The notes under the pieces: model-generated
Databases searched by the model: none
Told to the model about the DNA's origin: nothing
What the model saw: only the letters and a program-made list of their open reading frames with translations
Shown: positions 12,774 to 24,726 of the stretch, in pieces
Layout: the number at the start of each line of letters is the position of its first letter
Position numbering within the stretch: position 1 is the first letter of the stretch
Translations under genes and position numbers: made by a program
Source: Hippopus hippopus
Lineage: Eukaryota; Mollusca; Bivalvia; Cardiida; Cardiidae
Length of the DNA stretch: 64,000 nt
Assembly (NCBI GenBank): GCA_946811185.2
Contig: OX328110.1
Location: 10,954,516-11,018,515 of the forward strand
Direction: 5' to 3'

Positions 12774-15700
12774 GTGTTAAAAAAAACTGATACAAAGCAC
12801 AGCAAGGACAATTCATCCAACACTACTAGTAATAAGAAAGTTGATACAGATTCAATAGAATTTAACTGTTTATTTCATGACCTTCCTCATTCTTTAAACA
12901 AATGTACAAAGTTTAGAAAGCTTCCCTTAAGTGAAAGGAAACATCAGTTATTTGTAAACAGAGTCTGTTTCAAGTGTTGCGAGTCGAAAAAACATTTAGC
13001 TGGGGAATGTAAAGTGTCGATTAAATGTGACATTTGTTCATCGAACACACACTCAGCCGCACTACATGAGTTTGGGAGAAAGCCAAAGCGTGTTAGTGAC
13101 AACAGCGGGGAGAATAGTGGTACAAAGAGAGATGTCCCAGATATGAATAATTCTATTGTAACTAAACACACAAATCTAATCGGAGCTGACAAGTTTAAGT
13201 CCTGTGCAAAGGCTGTTCTTGTAAAAGTCTACAAGAAAGATAGACCAAACCATTGTATGTTGACATATGCACTAATAGATGATCAGAGCAATAGATCTTT
13301 GGCCAAAACTGAGTTACTAGACTATTTCAGCGAATGTAGTTCCAATATCGAGTATACTTTGTCGTCGTGTGGAGGTGTGAAGAGTGGCCGAGTGTCAGAG
13401 GGGTTTGTTGTTGAAAGTGTGTGTGGCAATGAAAAAATAGAGTTGTCTCCCCTCATTGAATGTAATGATATTCCAAACAATAAAGATGAAATCCCAACGC
13501 CAGAAGTATGTGAACAGTTTTCCCATTTGAAAGGGTTAACAGCTTATATACCAAAATTACAGCATCAAGCTAATATGCTATTATTAATAGGAAGGGACAA
13601 TCCCATGGCACATCATGTGCTTGAACAAATAGTGGGAGAGGATACTGAACCATTTGCACAGAAGTTGAGACTTGGATGGGTCGTTGTAGGTGAAGTTTGT
13701 TATGGTTCCTTTCATTCATCAAGAACTGTTAATGTAAGCAAAACATATATACTTAACAATCAGAGACCGTCACTGTTTAAATCACGTGATATGACATTCA
13801 AATGTGACATTCAGAATAGTGATGTTAAAACTAGCAGAGATTTTGATAGTGTAGGTAGTACAGTCTTTGAAAGAACAATTCATGACAATAAAATTGGCCC
13901 ATCTACAGAAGATAAACAGTTTATTAAAGTCATGGAGAACAACTGGGAGAAAACAGAAAATGGCAATTGGATATTTCCATTACCTTTCAAAGAAAAATCT
14001 CTTAAGAGACCATTACCGTCAAATTTTCAGTTAGCCAAAAAGAGAACTGACATACTATGCCAGAGTCTGAAGAAAAACGCGGAAAAATGTGAAGATTTTT
14101 GTCAGTTTATGGGAGAAATGTTGAAAAATGGCCATGCTGAAATAGCACCATCTTTACAAAAGGGAGAAGAACATTGGTACCTCCCAATATTTGGTGTCTA
14201 CCACCCCCGAAAGCCAAGAAAAATACGTGTAGTATTCGATTCATCTGCCAAATACAATGGAGTCTGCTTAAATGATGTACTTATGACTGGACCTGATTTG
14301 ACTAACAGTTTGATTGGTGTTCTTCTTCGATTTCGGAAACACAAAATAGCAGTAATAGCAGATATTCAGCAAATGTTTTTCTGCTGTTATGTGAAACCAG
14401 AGCACAGGAATTTCCTACGCTTTCTATGGTTCAGAGATAATGATCCAACCAAGAACATTATTGAGTATCGTATGTGTGTACACGTATTTGGAAATTCGCC
14501 GTCGCCGGCCATAGCTACATATGGACTACATAGAACCGTTACTTCTCAAAGAGATAATTTTGGTGAAGATACTGTGGACTATGTCATAGATAACTTTTAT
14601 GTTGATGATGGGTTATTATCAGTTAATACTCCAGAAGTAGCTATCGATGTGCTAAAAAGAACTCAAGCTGCATTGAAAAAGGGAGGTAATTTGAGACTTC
14701 ACAAAATTGCATCAAACAGTAAAAGGGTCTTACAAGCATTTGATCAAGAAGATATAGCTACTGATCTAAGGAATATTCAAATCAATAAACATGAATTACA
14801 ATTACAGAAGAGCCTTGGTATTTCATGGGACCTGATAACAGATTGCTTTACATTCACTGTGCCTGTTGAGAATAGGCCATTCACAAGAAGAGGCATGTTA
14901 TCAGTGGTGAACAGTCTGTATGACCCGCTAGGATTTGCCGCACCAATTACAGTTCAAGGAAAGTTGTTTTTACGGAACTGGATTTCTGGTAATGACTGGG
15001 ATGAACCACTGCCCAGTAGCTTGAAGCCTGAGTGGGATATGTGGCTATCATCTCTTACACTTATGAAAGATGTAAAAGTGAAAGGTGCATATGGTCTAGA
15101 AAATTATGACAGTCAGTGTGAACTTTTCATAGTTTGTGATGCATCAAAAGAAGCCATAGCGGCAGTAGCATTTTTAAGATCAGTTAATTCTTCAGAGCAT
15201 TTTGAAGTTTCATTTGTAATGGGAAAGGTAAAAGTGGCACCGAAACATGGTCATACTATCCCAAGACTTGAGTTGTGTTCAGCAGTGTTAGGGTTAGAAC
15301 TAGCTGAGTTTATATGTGACCAGTTGAACTTAGACATTTCTATCGTTAAATTCTTCTCTGATAGCCAAGTGGTGTTAGGTTACATTCATAATGAAACCCG
15401 CAGATTCTATGTGTATGTTACAAACAGAGTTGACCAGATTAGAAAATCTGCAGAACCATCTCAGTGGAGTTATGTTACCTCAGAGGAAAACCCTGCTGAT
15501 CAGGGAACTAGGAAAATCAATGTAACTCAGCTTCAAGTTAGCATGTGGTTAAATGGTCCGCCCTTCATGTATTGTGAAAAATCACAAAAAGTGAATCTAA
15601 AGAGTTTTACATTGGTTAATCCAGAAAACGACTGTGAAGTCAGACCAGAGGCAAACATTAAGGTATCTAAAAGTGACATTAATACTGGATTAGGAAGATT

Positions 15701-15893
15701 AGGGCTAGAAAGATTTCTCAGATTTTCTAAGTGGCAAACTTTAGCTAATGCAATTGTGACTTTGAAAACACTTGCAAACAAAAAAGGTTCTCATAATCTT
15801 CCCAAAACATATTTGGAGCTGAGAAGAGAATCCGAGCTGTTGATAATAAAAGAAGTACAAAAGACATATTTTCAAAGAGAAATGGGTGCTTGA
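12774..15893 (+). pseudogene. BEL/Pao pol, unit 3
   Basis: This 1039-codon polyprotein has all motifs of the other units. Its own replacements are S for A in CYGSF, R for C in FKSRDM and L for F in GGNLRL. The RT YVDD and the RNase H acidic residues are kept. It terminates at TGA 15891-15893 inside the start of the integrase frame. Confidence 0.9.
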
Positions 15894-17208
15894 TAAGTGG
15901 AAAACTCTTGCCAAAGGACAGTAAAATCCTGTCTTTAAATCCGTACATGGACAAAGATGCTATTTTGAGAGTAGGAGGGCGGTTGAAATTTGCAAAGATA
16001 GATGACTTTCAAAAACACCCTATTATCATTCCGAAGTCAGATCACATTGCCAGGCTTTTGGTTGAATTTTACCATGCAGAAGTAAAGCATCAGGGGAGGT
16101 TATTCACTGAAGGTATTTTGAGGAGTAAAGGTTACTGGATTATTGGTGCCAAAAGACTTATATCAAGTGTGTTACACGCATGTGTTATATGTAGAAAACT
16201 TCGTGGCAAGATGGAATGTCAAAAAATGGGTGATCTTCCGGAAGATCGTGTAACTCCGTCCCCTCCATTTAGTTGTGTAGGTCTTGATGTTTTTGGACCA
16301 TGGGAAATAATCACCAGGAAAACCCGTGGAGGAGTGGCTAATAGTAAGAGATGGGCTGTGTTGTTCACTTGCCTGTCAATAAGAGCAGTGCATATCGAAC
16401 TTATCGAAGAAATGTCTTCCTCTTCGTTCATAAATGCGCTTCGCAGATTTATATCCATCAGAGGTACAATAGTTTTACTGCGATCAGACAGAGGTTCAAA
16501 TTTTGTATGTGGAGCTAAAGAACTTGGATTGAATACAATAAATGTAGAAGATTCTCAGATTCAAAGGTTTCTCCAAAATAAGGGTATTGTGTGGAGATTT
16601 AATTCTCCTCATTCCTCTCATAAAGGGGGAGTATGGGAACGAATAATTGGAATGAGCAAAAAGATTCTAGACTCTATGTTCCTCAACAGTTCACAGAAAC
16701 TTTTGACACATGAGGTTTTGTCCACTCTGATGTATGAAGTTAGTGCCATCATAAACTCTCGTCCGTTGGCGACTATATCTTATGATGCTGAAGATCCGAC
16801 TGTTCTAACACCTTCCATTCTTCTCACTCAAAAGTATCCGGACATGGATATTAGTTTTAAGGATTTACCTGTAAGCTTGAAAGATGCCTACAAATCACAG
16901 TGGAAATATGTTCTATACCTTGCAGACATTTTTTGGAGCAAATGGAAAAAGGAGTACCTACAAACGCTACAGTTGCGTCAAAAATGGGTTAATTCGCGTC
17001 GCAATATTCAAAAAGGTGATGTAGTGTTGTTGAAGGACAGTAGTGTTCATAGAAACCAGTGGCCAATGGGACTTGTCACCGAGACATTCAAAGGAGAAGA
17101 TGATTTGGTTCGCCAAGTGTGTGTGTTAAAACTGTTCGCAATGGAAAAACATCATTTTACCAACGACCTGTGACTGAACTGATAGTTTTATTAGTGTCAG
17201 AGGTTTAA
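15890..17208 (+). pseudogene. BEL/Pao integrase, unit 3, complete 3' end but frameshifted
   Basis: This is the only unit with the full integrase and DUF5641 region. The open frame ends at TGA 17171-17173. Near 17122-17126, in a GTGTGTGTT run, the homologous coding moves by one base into a frame that carries the family's C-terminal RPVTELIVLL motif and ends at TAA 17206-17208. A frameshift therefore also affects this copy. The core has the HHCC residues, GLDVFGPW, LRSDRGSN and GGVWE. The codons after about 16980, such as VVLLKDSS and WPMGLV, are those lost in units 1 and 2. Confidence 0.88.
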
Positions 17209-17444
17209 TTAGCAGAGTTTGACTTTAACATGCTGATATATGTACAAGATTCAGAGATCAATAACAAACTGTGTTAACCAATATTGGCTTGCTTATAGAA
17301 GCAGTCTAATTCTGGTTTACACACCTTGTTAACAAATTTTGTCATTCAAAATATGTAGATGTATGATCACACGATTGACTTTATGTGAAAATTCAAAAAA
17401 GGTTTCAAGTTGACCCAACTTTTATTTCATGGGCTTATATGTTT

Positions 17445-17456
17445 AAAAGGAAGGGG
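17445..17456 (+). promoter_or_regulatory. Polypurine tract of unit 3
   Basis: The sequence AAAAGGAAGGGG sits directly before T and then the TGTTAGTACC start of the LTR. A purine run at this position primes plus-strand DNA synthesis in LTR elements. It is absent from units 1 and 2 because of the deletion. Confidence 0.75.
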
Positions 17457-17457
17457 T

Positions 17458-18900
17458 TGTTAGTACCATATAGCATGTTGTATTGTAACTACTTGTATAG
17501 TAAAAAAAGTTGTTTTACTCTACTGTGAGTCGTGCATTCGTATTTGTATGATACGTAATTCACAGGTTAGTGTCAGTAACTGAATTTCGATATTTGAAAA
17601 CAGTGATTTGGGAAATCAAGCGGGGAGTGTAATGGATCATATTTAGTGTGCGCTTACTCTTTCCAATGGCTTTACATTTTTGTTGTGATCCTTCAGAGTT
17701 TTGGAACTGGTATCAAGTGTCAAGGGATGTAACTCTCTTTTGCTGATCAGTTTAACAGCTCTATAGAGTTACTTCTCTTAGATTGTAGATTTCCATTTCA
17801 GTATTGCGAGAGTTATTCGCCTTTACTGACGCTCTCCTTTTGCACGTGAATTTCAATAATGGAAGCAGGGAAGAGAAAATTCCTGTTCGTTAGACAAGAA
17901 TGTGTAGCCTTATAGTGGTGCATAGGGTAATTATTGTTAATTTTGTGTGTTAAACACTTCTATGTTTCATTCAGTTTGTCATGTTTTGCCGTTGATCTTG
18001 AATAAGTGCATTTTGGAGTATTTCAGTTTATGATGACGTCATTTCATTCAAACTGCTTGGAGGGAATTCATGTAGAAATCCCATTGTTTTCTGTTGAAGC
18101 TTGAGTCTATAAGTTGTAAATAGAGTTCTAACCTTTATCCTGTCAAATAACTTCTGTTTAAAATTTCAAGCAGACAACAGAGACCCAGGTTTCGTAATTT
18201 CCAAGACATTTTTGGGAAAAGATAGGTCCTGACCAAAAACTGTGGATCTAGGATCAGAATGCATGTTCTGTGCAGTCTGATCTTGATCTACAGTGTTTGC
18301 AAAGGGCAGTGAGTCACGTTTAGCGACTTAGCTTATGAGTTCACATTGTGAAGCAAGTGCTTTTTTGTGCATGAGTCACTTTATTATTACTAGTTCATGT
18401 TGCATCAAGTTGTTGTATGCTTCTTGCTGCACATATGGATTAGTGTCAGGATTAGTTTAGTCTTAGGCTTAGCTCTGAAGGTAGGGTTGTTATAGCCTGA
18501 GGAGTTTCATCCTTTGTTGCAATATTTTGCTTTTTTTATTTCATTAGAATTTTAGACTGTCACAATTGATTGCACTTTTAACTGGAAGTCTGATGTTGAA
18601 AACATTTGACTATATTATTGTAAAAATTAGAAATACATTGTGGCAAATGAGGAGGTTGCTTGTTCAGAGCAATATCTACATTTGCCAAAATGCTTTTCCA
18701 TAGATGTGGAGAAAACATTATCTTTGGGAAAGAATAAGAAATGAAAACATGTTGTACATTAGATTTATTTTGTTTATTTCAGTTTTTTATGGAATATTTA
18801 ACCATTGACTTTCTAATAAAGTCATCCAGGAAAAAAGGGTGTTATTTTATGACAAAAGACCTTGAAGAGTCCTGGGGTTAGCTGTGGGTGAAACAGTACA
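17458..18900 (+). repeat. Complete 3' LTR of the BEL array (1443 bp)
   Basis: The left end TGTTAGTACC follows the polypurine tract; the right end is ACAGTACA, where similarity to the inner LTR remnants stops (18900/18901). AATAAA occurs at 18815-18820. The last 474 bp match the remnants at 4898 and 10963. The first 969 bp have no second copy here, so this left boundary rests on the polypurine tract and the TG dinucleotide only. Confidence 0.75.
18150..18340. repeat. MITE-like fragment inside the LTR
   Basis: The stretch around GCATGTTCTGTGCAGTCTGA and the preceding TTTTTGGGAAAA block resemble the interior of the TTAA-ended element at 45943-46153. Related pieces occur near 42812 and 45532. 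It lies in the part of the LTR missing from the inner junctions, so it is unclear whether it is an old insertion or belongs to the LTR. Confidence 0.5.
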
Positions 18901-19463
18901 TACAGGTAACCAATATATGTTTTCAAAGTCAAATTTGTCAATTATTCGATAGTTATCAAAGAAATATGCATTAAAAATTTGCCGAGTTGAGAAAAGGGGG
19001 GATTTCCCAGCAACTGAAGAATGACGAATGCGTCTTCCTTTTTCTCGGCCGATCCGAAGTAAATGATGATAGAATTCGATAGGTATTTAATATCGGGTTT
19101 ATGAGAGGATTGGAAACATCACTCAAGTAATTAATAGAACTTGTAAATGATCATATTTATAAAGTTTTTTTCCTGAATTAACCTGTACGAAGGATAATTT
19201 TCCTTACTTTGGATACCGGTAGTCTAATGTCCGGACAGTACGTATATCCGGATAAAGACTTGATTCCATTGCCTCTTACTTCAGCAGAAGTTAATGTTTT
19301 TTTATTTAAGGAGAAATATATTTGACTATTTGTTTTTCTTTGATTTCAAAACCTGTATTGATGGAACCTTTTAGTTAAACAGAAATGCAGTGTGACAAAT
19401 ACTCTGGCCCTTTCAGTAAGGAAATCAACTTAGAGACATCATGCCTTGAAAGTTGTGATATAA
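18901..19463. other. Gene-less flank of the BEL array
   Basis: AT-rich sequence with no open frame of interest, no clear repeat pair and no recognisable RNA gene. It separates the LTR end from the first piece of the transposase-like pseudogene. Confidence 0.6.
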
Positions 19464-21180
19464 CAATCTAATACAAAAGTAAACAATGGAGTAGTATTAG
19501 AACTTGCTGCTTTTGCGTCAAAGACTAACCTACCCAGTCGAAAAGTTGCAAACTGGATTCAGCAACTAGTACCTACCAGTTGTCAGGGGTACACCCTGAA
19601 AACATTGGAGTCAAAGATCTCACACACTGTGGAAACAGACAAAAAATTCAAGAAAAAGAAAAAACATCCTGTTTTTAAATCTAAAGAAGAATTTGAAAAT
19701 GCCTTGTTCTTTCAAAATCAAAAGGAAAAAAGGAAACCGGATATTGCACTGAACTATCCAAGTATACATTGCGCAGTGGAGACAAACAGCCAAACAAGCT
19801 GTGCAAATAGTAAAAAGGATTTCACCATTCTGAATCTAAAAGACAATGATGCATATTTACAGCAAATCGAAAGAGATGATCAAAATAAGAGAGTAAACCT
19901 AATTAAATATGAAATAATAAAAGAACAGAAAAAGCTGGCAGTATTAGAAAAACTTGTACAAGCTGAAAAAGACAAACTATCAAATCTCAAAAGTGTAAAT
20001 GGTCATTTTTCTGTTCGAAATGTCACTAAAAGGGATGAAAATGCTCGTAACACACGTAAAAGACTACACACTTCTCAAAGTTTACAGTCAAAGCAGCAAC
20101 TGGAAATTATGAAATTAAAGGAAGAAAATGTTGCTCTGTCATCAAAAATTACAGAATTTGAATTGGAAATTAATACCCTGTCAAAGGATATCCAACGGCT
20201 GAAAACCACAGATCACAAAAAGATTAAAGCCCAAAAACTAACAAGTCATTACAGCAATTTAATTAAGAAGGTGAAAGACCAAGAGCAATCCAAGTATACA
20301 ATGCATGAGTTGAAAATGAAGCAAGATGAAGTGGACTAATTACAAGCTGAGATTGAAATATTGAAAGAAAAACTGAAGGAGAAAAAATGTTTAACCAAGA
20401 ATAAAGATGGTTCATTCAGTAACAATCTCAGACTCTGTGTTATTGAACTCTTTGGTTTAGAAGTAGGAATGGAAAAAATCCCAAGTGCTATAGCAACAGT
20501 CTGTAAGCATTTGTTAACTTGAGATCTTCAAAAATCTGATCTTCGAACAGCGCAGACTGTAAGAAATATAGTTGACGAAGGTCATTATTTAGCGAAGAAG
20601 TTCATTGCGAAGAAAATAGAAAATGCTGAAAACATTGGAATAAGCAGAGATGGGACTACGCGTAAAAAAGACAAGATTATTGACACAAGCATTACACTTT
20701 ATACAGGAGAAGTTATGAGTCTTGGTTTTACCAAAGTAGCAAGAGAAACTGCAGAAGTAATTAACAATGTGACCAAAAAACATATGACTGAGTTAGCCAA
20801 CACAGTGGTTGTAAGTAAAAATAAAGGTGAGCAAGAAAATGATATAAATCATTTCATAGCAGAATCATTATTAAAGCTATCATTCACTATGAGTGACCGT
20901 GCCAACAATGAGAAACTTGCAGACAAATTGTTGAATGAATGGAGAGATGGTGTCCTTAAAGACTGTAACGATGAAAATGAGAAGCAAGCAATCTTACACT
21001 TTCATTGTATGGCCCATGTTCTCTTAGGCTTTCACAGGTATGCCACTGAAGATCTTAAACATTATGAAAAAAAACTGATTGAAAAAGAGGGACCCATTGG
21101 TAGGGATTTGCTGCCCAATTTTAAGTGCTAGAGTAAGAAACAAACTGTGGCTGAGAGAATAGCCTACACAGCATCTGGTA
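19464..21180 (+). pseudogene. Unnamed transposase-like gene, N-terminal piece
   Basis: One reading frame runs from about 19464 to 21180 with three in-frame stops: TAA 20337-20339, TGA 20520-20522 and TAG 21129-21131. The start has a small helix-rich segment (LPSRKVANWIQQL) that looks like a DNA-binding fold, then a long Lys/Glu-rich coiled coil (about 19620-20400). After it comes a segment with SRDGTTRKK, MSDRANNEK and FHCMAHVLLGFH. This spacing of Asp, Asp and a C..H pair resembles RNase H-fold transposases of the hAT/MULE type. I recognise the family as one common in molluscs and other animals but cannot name it. No ATG supports a start; the gene probably has upstream exons. Coding stops where a hairpin repeat begins near 21181, and the protein resumes at 28521. 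Confidence 0.72.
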
Positions 21181-21650
21181 TATTTATACCCCCCAAAACT
21201 CTGTTTGGGGGGTATATAGGAGTCAGCTTGTCGGTCGGTCGGTCCGTCCGTCTGTCCGTCGGTCTGTAGCTTTTTGTCCGCTCTATTTCTCATAAACTAC
21301 TGGACGAATTTTATTCAAACTTCACAGGTAGACTCAGTATCAAGCAGAGATGTGCATATGAAATGTTGGTTATGGTTCATTGATTTTTCACTGAGTTATG
21401 GCCCTTTCATAAAATTTCTTGTCCGCTCTTTTTCTCATCAACTATTGGACAGATTTGGTTCAAACTACACAAACAGACTCAGTATCAAGCAGAGATGTGC
21501 ATATCCATTTTGGTTATGGTTTATTTAGGTTTCTTGGAGTTATGGCCCTTTGATGATTCTGGACAAATTTCTTTCAAACTTCATGAATAGACTTTGCACT
21601 CAGCAAAGATATGCATATCATAAATTGTTCTTAGTTAATTAAATAAAATT
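21181..21650 (-). repeat. Hairpin-(CGGT)n minisatellite element
   Basis: A terminal hairpin (ATACCCCCC, short loop, GGGGGGTAT, about 21188-21216) is followed by a (GGTC/GTCC)n microsatellite near 21230-21265. Then come two diverged copies of a 145-bp unit (starting TTGTCCGCTC at about 21274 and 21419). The element at 35862-37158 has the same order in reverse (minisatellite, CCGA microsatellite, ATACCCCC hairpin), with an unrelated core. The architecture resembles Helitron-like non-autonomous elements. Confidence 0.6.
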
Positions 21651-22448
21651 TCCAAGAGCTAAGCCCTTTTTTGTCGTTCTCTTTATGACGGTGCCCTTGC
21701 TGAATTGATGAAAATAAATTATACTTTTGATAGAATACTTTTAACACAGCTTCTATGTCATGCTTACTTTCAAAAACTATTACACCAAATAATTTTTTTT
21801 CGCAATGATTTGCATACAATATTTTTGCCTTTTCTAAATTCTTAAAATCAATTCAGCAAATGTGACTTACCTCCTATAGGTGGGCACTGGTAACAAAACC
21901 ACCTTTACTAAGTTTGCTTTAGTGCAGATGTTGCTTTATGTGTTGTATGTGTCTGCATGTGTGTGTTATGTAACCTTGTCTTCTGTTTACTCATGCTTAC
22001 CATATATTTGCACTCACCCTTGTAGACACCTTTGCATGATTTTATTACACAACAGAGTCATTATGAAAAATGAACTGCATCTTTCATCCATCATTATTAT
22101 CCTTGGACAGGTATTATTGATCATGAACTTCATTTCCTTTGCACAACATTTGGATAATATTTTTGAAATAGTCAATAACGACTTATTTCAGCATTTTTGC
22201 TTTTATTTGTGGTGGTTTTGGCTAAAAGTCACTTTGTTTTTCAGCAGAAAAGCCAACAGATTCATCTCATAGATCTAACTAAACTTTTATCTATTTCAGA
22301 TGACAACTTTAAACCAATTCTCCAGATAGTAGTCTTCAGTCAAATGTCAAAAACATATTTCCAAAACATTGCTTTCTTTGTGGTATTTCATGTCTGGTCT
22401 GTTTTGATTTCAGATTTATTAAGCAAACAATCTGTAGACAAATAAATC
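21651..22448. other. AT-rich spacer without recognised genes
   Basis: Only low-complexity hydrophobic open frames are present, as expected by chance in T-rich DNA. A CAG preceded by pyrimidines (TTTTGATTTCAG, about 22401-22412) lies 37 bp before the ATG at 22449 and could be a splice acceptor for the next ORF. Confidence 0.5.
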
Positions 22449-22898
22449 ATGGCAAAGAATAACAAATTTGATGACTTCAAAAAATACATCTGTGAGTGTG
22501 TAGCAGATATAGATACACATTTAAAATCAGCTGGATTTGACATGTTTATGACAGACAAAAATTCTGGTACAGAAACACTAAATAAGATCAGGAGAAAGGT
22601 GAAAGCTCTAGAGGGAAAAACAAAATATATGATTCAAGAGCTTCAGAAAGAGAAAGAATCTATGGAAAGTCATTTGCGATCTAAGACAAAACGGGCACGT
22701 GAACTGGAGAAAGATAATGAATGTTTGAGGAAAGAGTTAAAGAAAGCTAAGGAGGAACTGGATGATGTCTTTCCAGATACATCAGATGCTAGCTTCAATC
22801 TAAGTCAAAATACATCCATATCAGAGTCACAGGAGGAAAAGGATGCTATACCTCTAAGTGTTGCCAAGGAAAAAGTTCTCTCAAGTCAAGATGCTTAA
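22449..22898 (+). CDS. Hypothetical coiled-coil protein (149 aa)
   Basis: The frame is ATG-initiated and uninterrupted, ending at TAA 22896-22898. The first 50 residues are mixed (FDDFKKYICECVADI), residues 55-105 are a charged coiled coil rich in Lys/Glu (for example KRARELEKDNECLRKELK), and the tail is acidic and Ser-rich (DDVFPDTSDASFN). I do not recognise the family. It lies inside the composite insertion, about 1.8 kb upstream of the Helitron gene on the same strand, so it may be a passenger exon or an accessory gene of that element. A pyrimidine-rich CAG upstream suggests it could be a spliced last exon. It could also be a chance open frame, but its helical composition differs from its AT-rich surroundings. 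Confidence 0.5.
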   Translation: MAKNNKFDDFKKYICECVADIDTHLKSAGFDMFMTDKNSGTETLNKIRRKVKALEGKTKYMIQELQKEKESMESHLRSKTKRARELEKDNECLRKELKKAKEELDDVFPDTSDASFNLSQNTSISESQEEKDAIPLSVAKEKVLSSQDA

Positions 22899-22912
22899 AG
22901 AGATTTATACTC

Positions 22913-23292
22913 TCCAAAGTGATGTGATTTCAAATATTAATGTGACATCAGTAATGAATATGACACAATAATTTTTGTCCAATTCCAATGAACATTTTTT
23001 AGTAGTTAAATCACTTTCTTTTGTACGTGTCTTTATTTATGAATTGCACTTAACTTGTGCTTTTTCATCAGTGTTACATTGACATATCAAGAAGAAATGT
23101 CAGGAAACTCTCCAAAGTGATGTGATTTCAAATTTTAATGTGACATCAATACTGAACATGACACAATAATTTTTGTCCAATTCAAATGAACATTGTTTAG
23201 CAGTTAAATCTCTTTCTTTTGTATGTTTCTTTATCATGAATTGCACTTAACTTGTGTTTTTACACGACATATCAAGAAGAAATGTCAAGAAA
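22913..23292. repeat. Tandem duplication, unit about 190 bp
   Basis: Two adjacent copies begin CTCCAAAGTGATGTGATTTC (about 22913 and 23107) and end in CATATCAAGAAGAAATGTCA. They differ by scattered substitutions and a few small indels, so the duplication is old. No coding potential is seen. The DNA after it, to 23639, holds no recognised feature. Confidence 0.8.
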
Positions 23293-23639
23293 ACATTATT
23301 ATGTTCTTTTCAAACGTGGATATGTTACCCGTCATACAAAATGTATCATCAGTTTCTCCTCTTTAATTCCTTACTATACATTCATGCTGAAAACAATTTA
23401 AAGCTATTAAAGATGACAATTTAACTATTGGTCAGATTGGTAATCTAACTTTGGTGAAAATGCTGGTTACATGGTTTATTTTTCCATATGCAGTTGTTTT
23501 TTATTTAGACCTATCTGAAATCTTATCTACTGGTAAAGAGTTGATATTTAGCAAATGTTGTCAAAACTAATGATATAAGAGCCGTTGCAGGGAAAAGTAT
23601 TTCATAATTAGGGTCAATGTTTCAGGTTAAATTAAGGAC

Positions 23640-23842
23640 AGGCAGACAGACAGACAGACATGAACCATGGTAAAACAATATGTCCTACACGCTAAAAGTA
23701 TTTACCAAACTAACCTGTACTTTCTGCATATCTAAGATGGAACTTTTTGTTTGATGGGTCTCATTGATTTTTTTGCCTGCCTGCATCAATAGATTGCTGA
23801 CATACTGTTTTACCATGGTTCATCTGTCTGTCTGCCTACCCT
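23640..23842. repeat. Inverted repeat with (CAGA)n ends
   Basis: The left arm (23640-23683: GGCAGACAGACAGACA, then CATGAACCATGG and TAAAACAATATGT) is the reverse complement of the right arm (about 23801-23842) with a few mismatches. A spacer of about 120 bp separates them. This foldback structure could be a MITE or part of a larger element. Confidence 0.7.
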
Positions 23843-24104
23843 TTATTTAACATGAAAGATTCATTTCCCTTTAACTTTCATTCTACTAACAGTACAAGGT
23901 TCATATTTGGAATGAAGGTACCTTTTTGCTTAGGGTCATTTGTCCAAGGCGTACATCTAATTTCTGATCCTTATCTTTTCCTTGTTACTATTGAAGTAAC
24001 AAAACTCATATTCGGTTCAAAGGAACACCTCAACTCATCATTGGTACCAAGGTCAAGGTCAAAGTAATGTACAAAGGTCACCTTGCATTGCAACTGTTAT
24101 TACA

Positions 24105-24587
24105 TGTGTCGCGTTGCATGAAAAAAGGGCTTATTGATACTCTGTTAATTAAAAAGGTCAAAAAGAGATAGCAGAAAGTGCTGGTCGATCAGAGTCTGTA
24201 TTTTCAAAATGGCTGTTTAGTATGGTAGAATGATCATTTAACCCTTTTCCTTTTTGGCCATTTTCATAATCTCCCAACTTAAAGCCACCTAAGAAGTAAA
24301 ATAGATCATTCGGACAAATTAAAATATAAAGACAGAGTAGAAAATATTGTGACAAATGAAGAAATTGCTCGTTCTGAGCAATTTCTTCATTTGTCACATT
24401 GTTTTCAAAACTCCTCTCATGCAGAAGCGTCAAATGGCATTACCATGAGGTAAAGGGTTAACATACAGAACATCGATACAAAGCGTAAAGTTTCCACCCT
24501 GGTCAGACTGCACGGAATGCACAGGATGACCAGGGTGGGTCCTTTTTTTCACTTTTAACAAGCCCTTTTTTTACCTGACGCGACACA
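24105..24587. mobile_element. Inverted-repeat element enclosing a MITE
   Basis: TGTGTCGCGTTGCATG and the following A/GGGCTT (24105-24132) are mirrored by AAGCCC/T-run and CTGACGCGACACA (24560-24587). The interior holds a complete TTAA-ended MITE (24238-24461) and a separate 12-bp perfect hairpin (24494-24538, CCACCCTGGTCA and its complement). This suggests nested insertion of one small element into another. Confidence 0.6.
24238..24461. mobile_element. TTAA-ended MITE with perfect hairpin
   Basis: Ends are TTAACCCTTTTCC and GGTAAAGGGTTAA. The centre contains a perfect 22-bp stem (24349-24370 with 24376-24397) around the loop GTTCT. Its ends match other MITEs in the window (33386, 48137, 53578), but the stem sequence (GTGACAAATGAAG...) differs from theirs. 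Confidence 0.8.
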
Positions 24588-24726
24588 TACATTGCATTTC
24601 TGTACATGTCAATAATTTTTTGAATAAATCTATTTCCAGATGTGAACATCATTCGAGGTAGATTATTCAAGACAATCAGAAACATTATGTAATATTATGA
24701 ATTTTGACTAGTGTCTCTATACAACT

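Larger units (their letters stand above)
1..18900 (+). mobile_element. Tandem array of three BEL/Pao LTR retrotransposon units
   Basis: Three head-to-tail units repeat with a period of 6065 then 6064 bp. Each carries gag, a zinc-knuckle/DUF1758 protease/reverse transcriptase/RNase H polyprotein, and an integrase followed by the BEL-type C-terminal domain (DUF5641). Units are joined by a 474-475 bp remnant of the LTR rather than a complete LTR; only the right end carries a complete one. The pol proteins differ at 3 to 5 of 1039 residues between units and the shared integrase residues are identical, so the copies are very recent. All carry the same frameshifts, so none is autonomous. The left edge of unit 1 lies outside the window. 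A 5-bp target duplication cannot be tested for the same reason. Confidence 0.93.

Noticed and set aside
1..17173. Endogenous retrovirus with an envelope gene
   Set aside because: No envelope-like frame follows the integrase; the DUF1758 protease and DUF5641 end identify a BEL/Pao retrotransposon.
21880..22445. 130-codon hydrophobic open frame resembling a membrane protein
   Set aside because: T-rich DNA yields Phe/Leu/Ile-rich chance frames; there is no family pattern and no start context.
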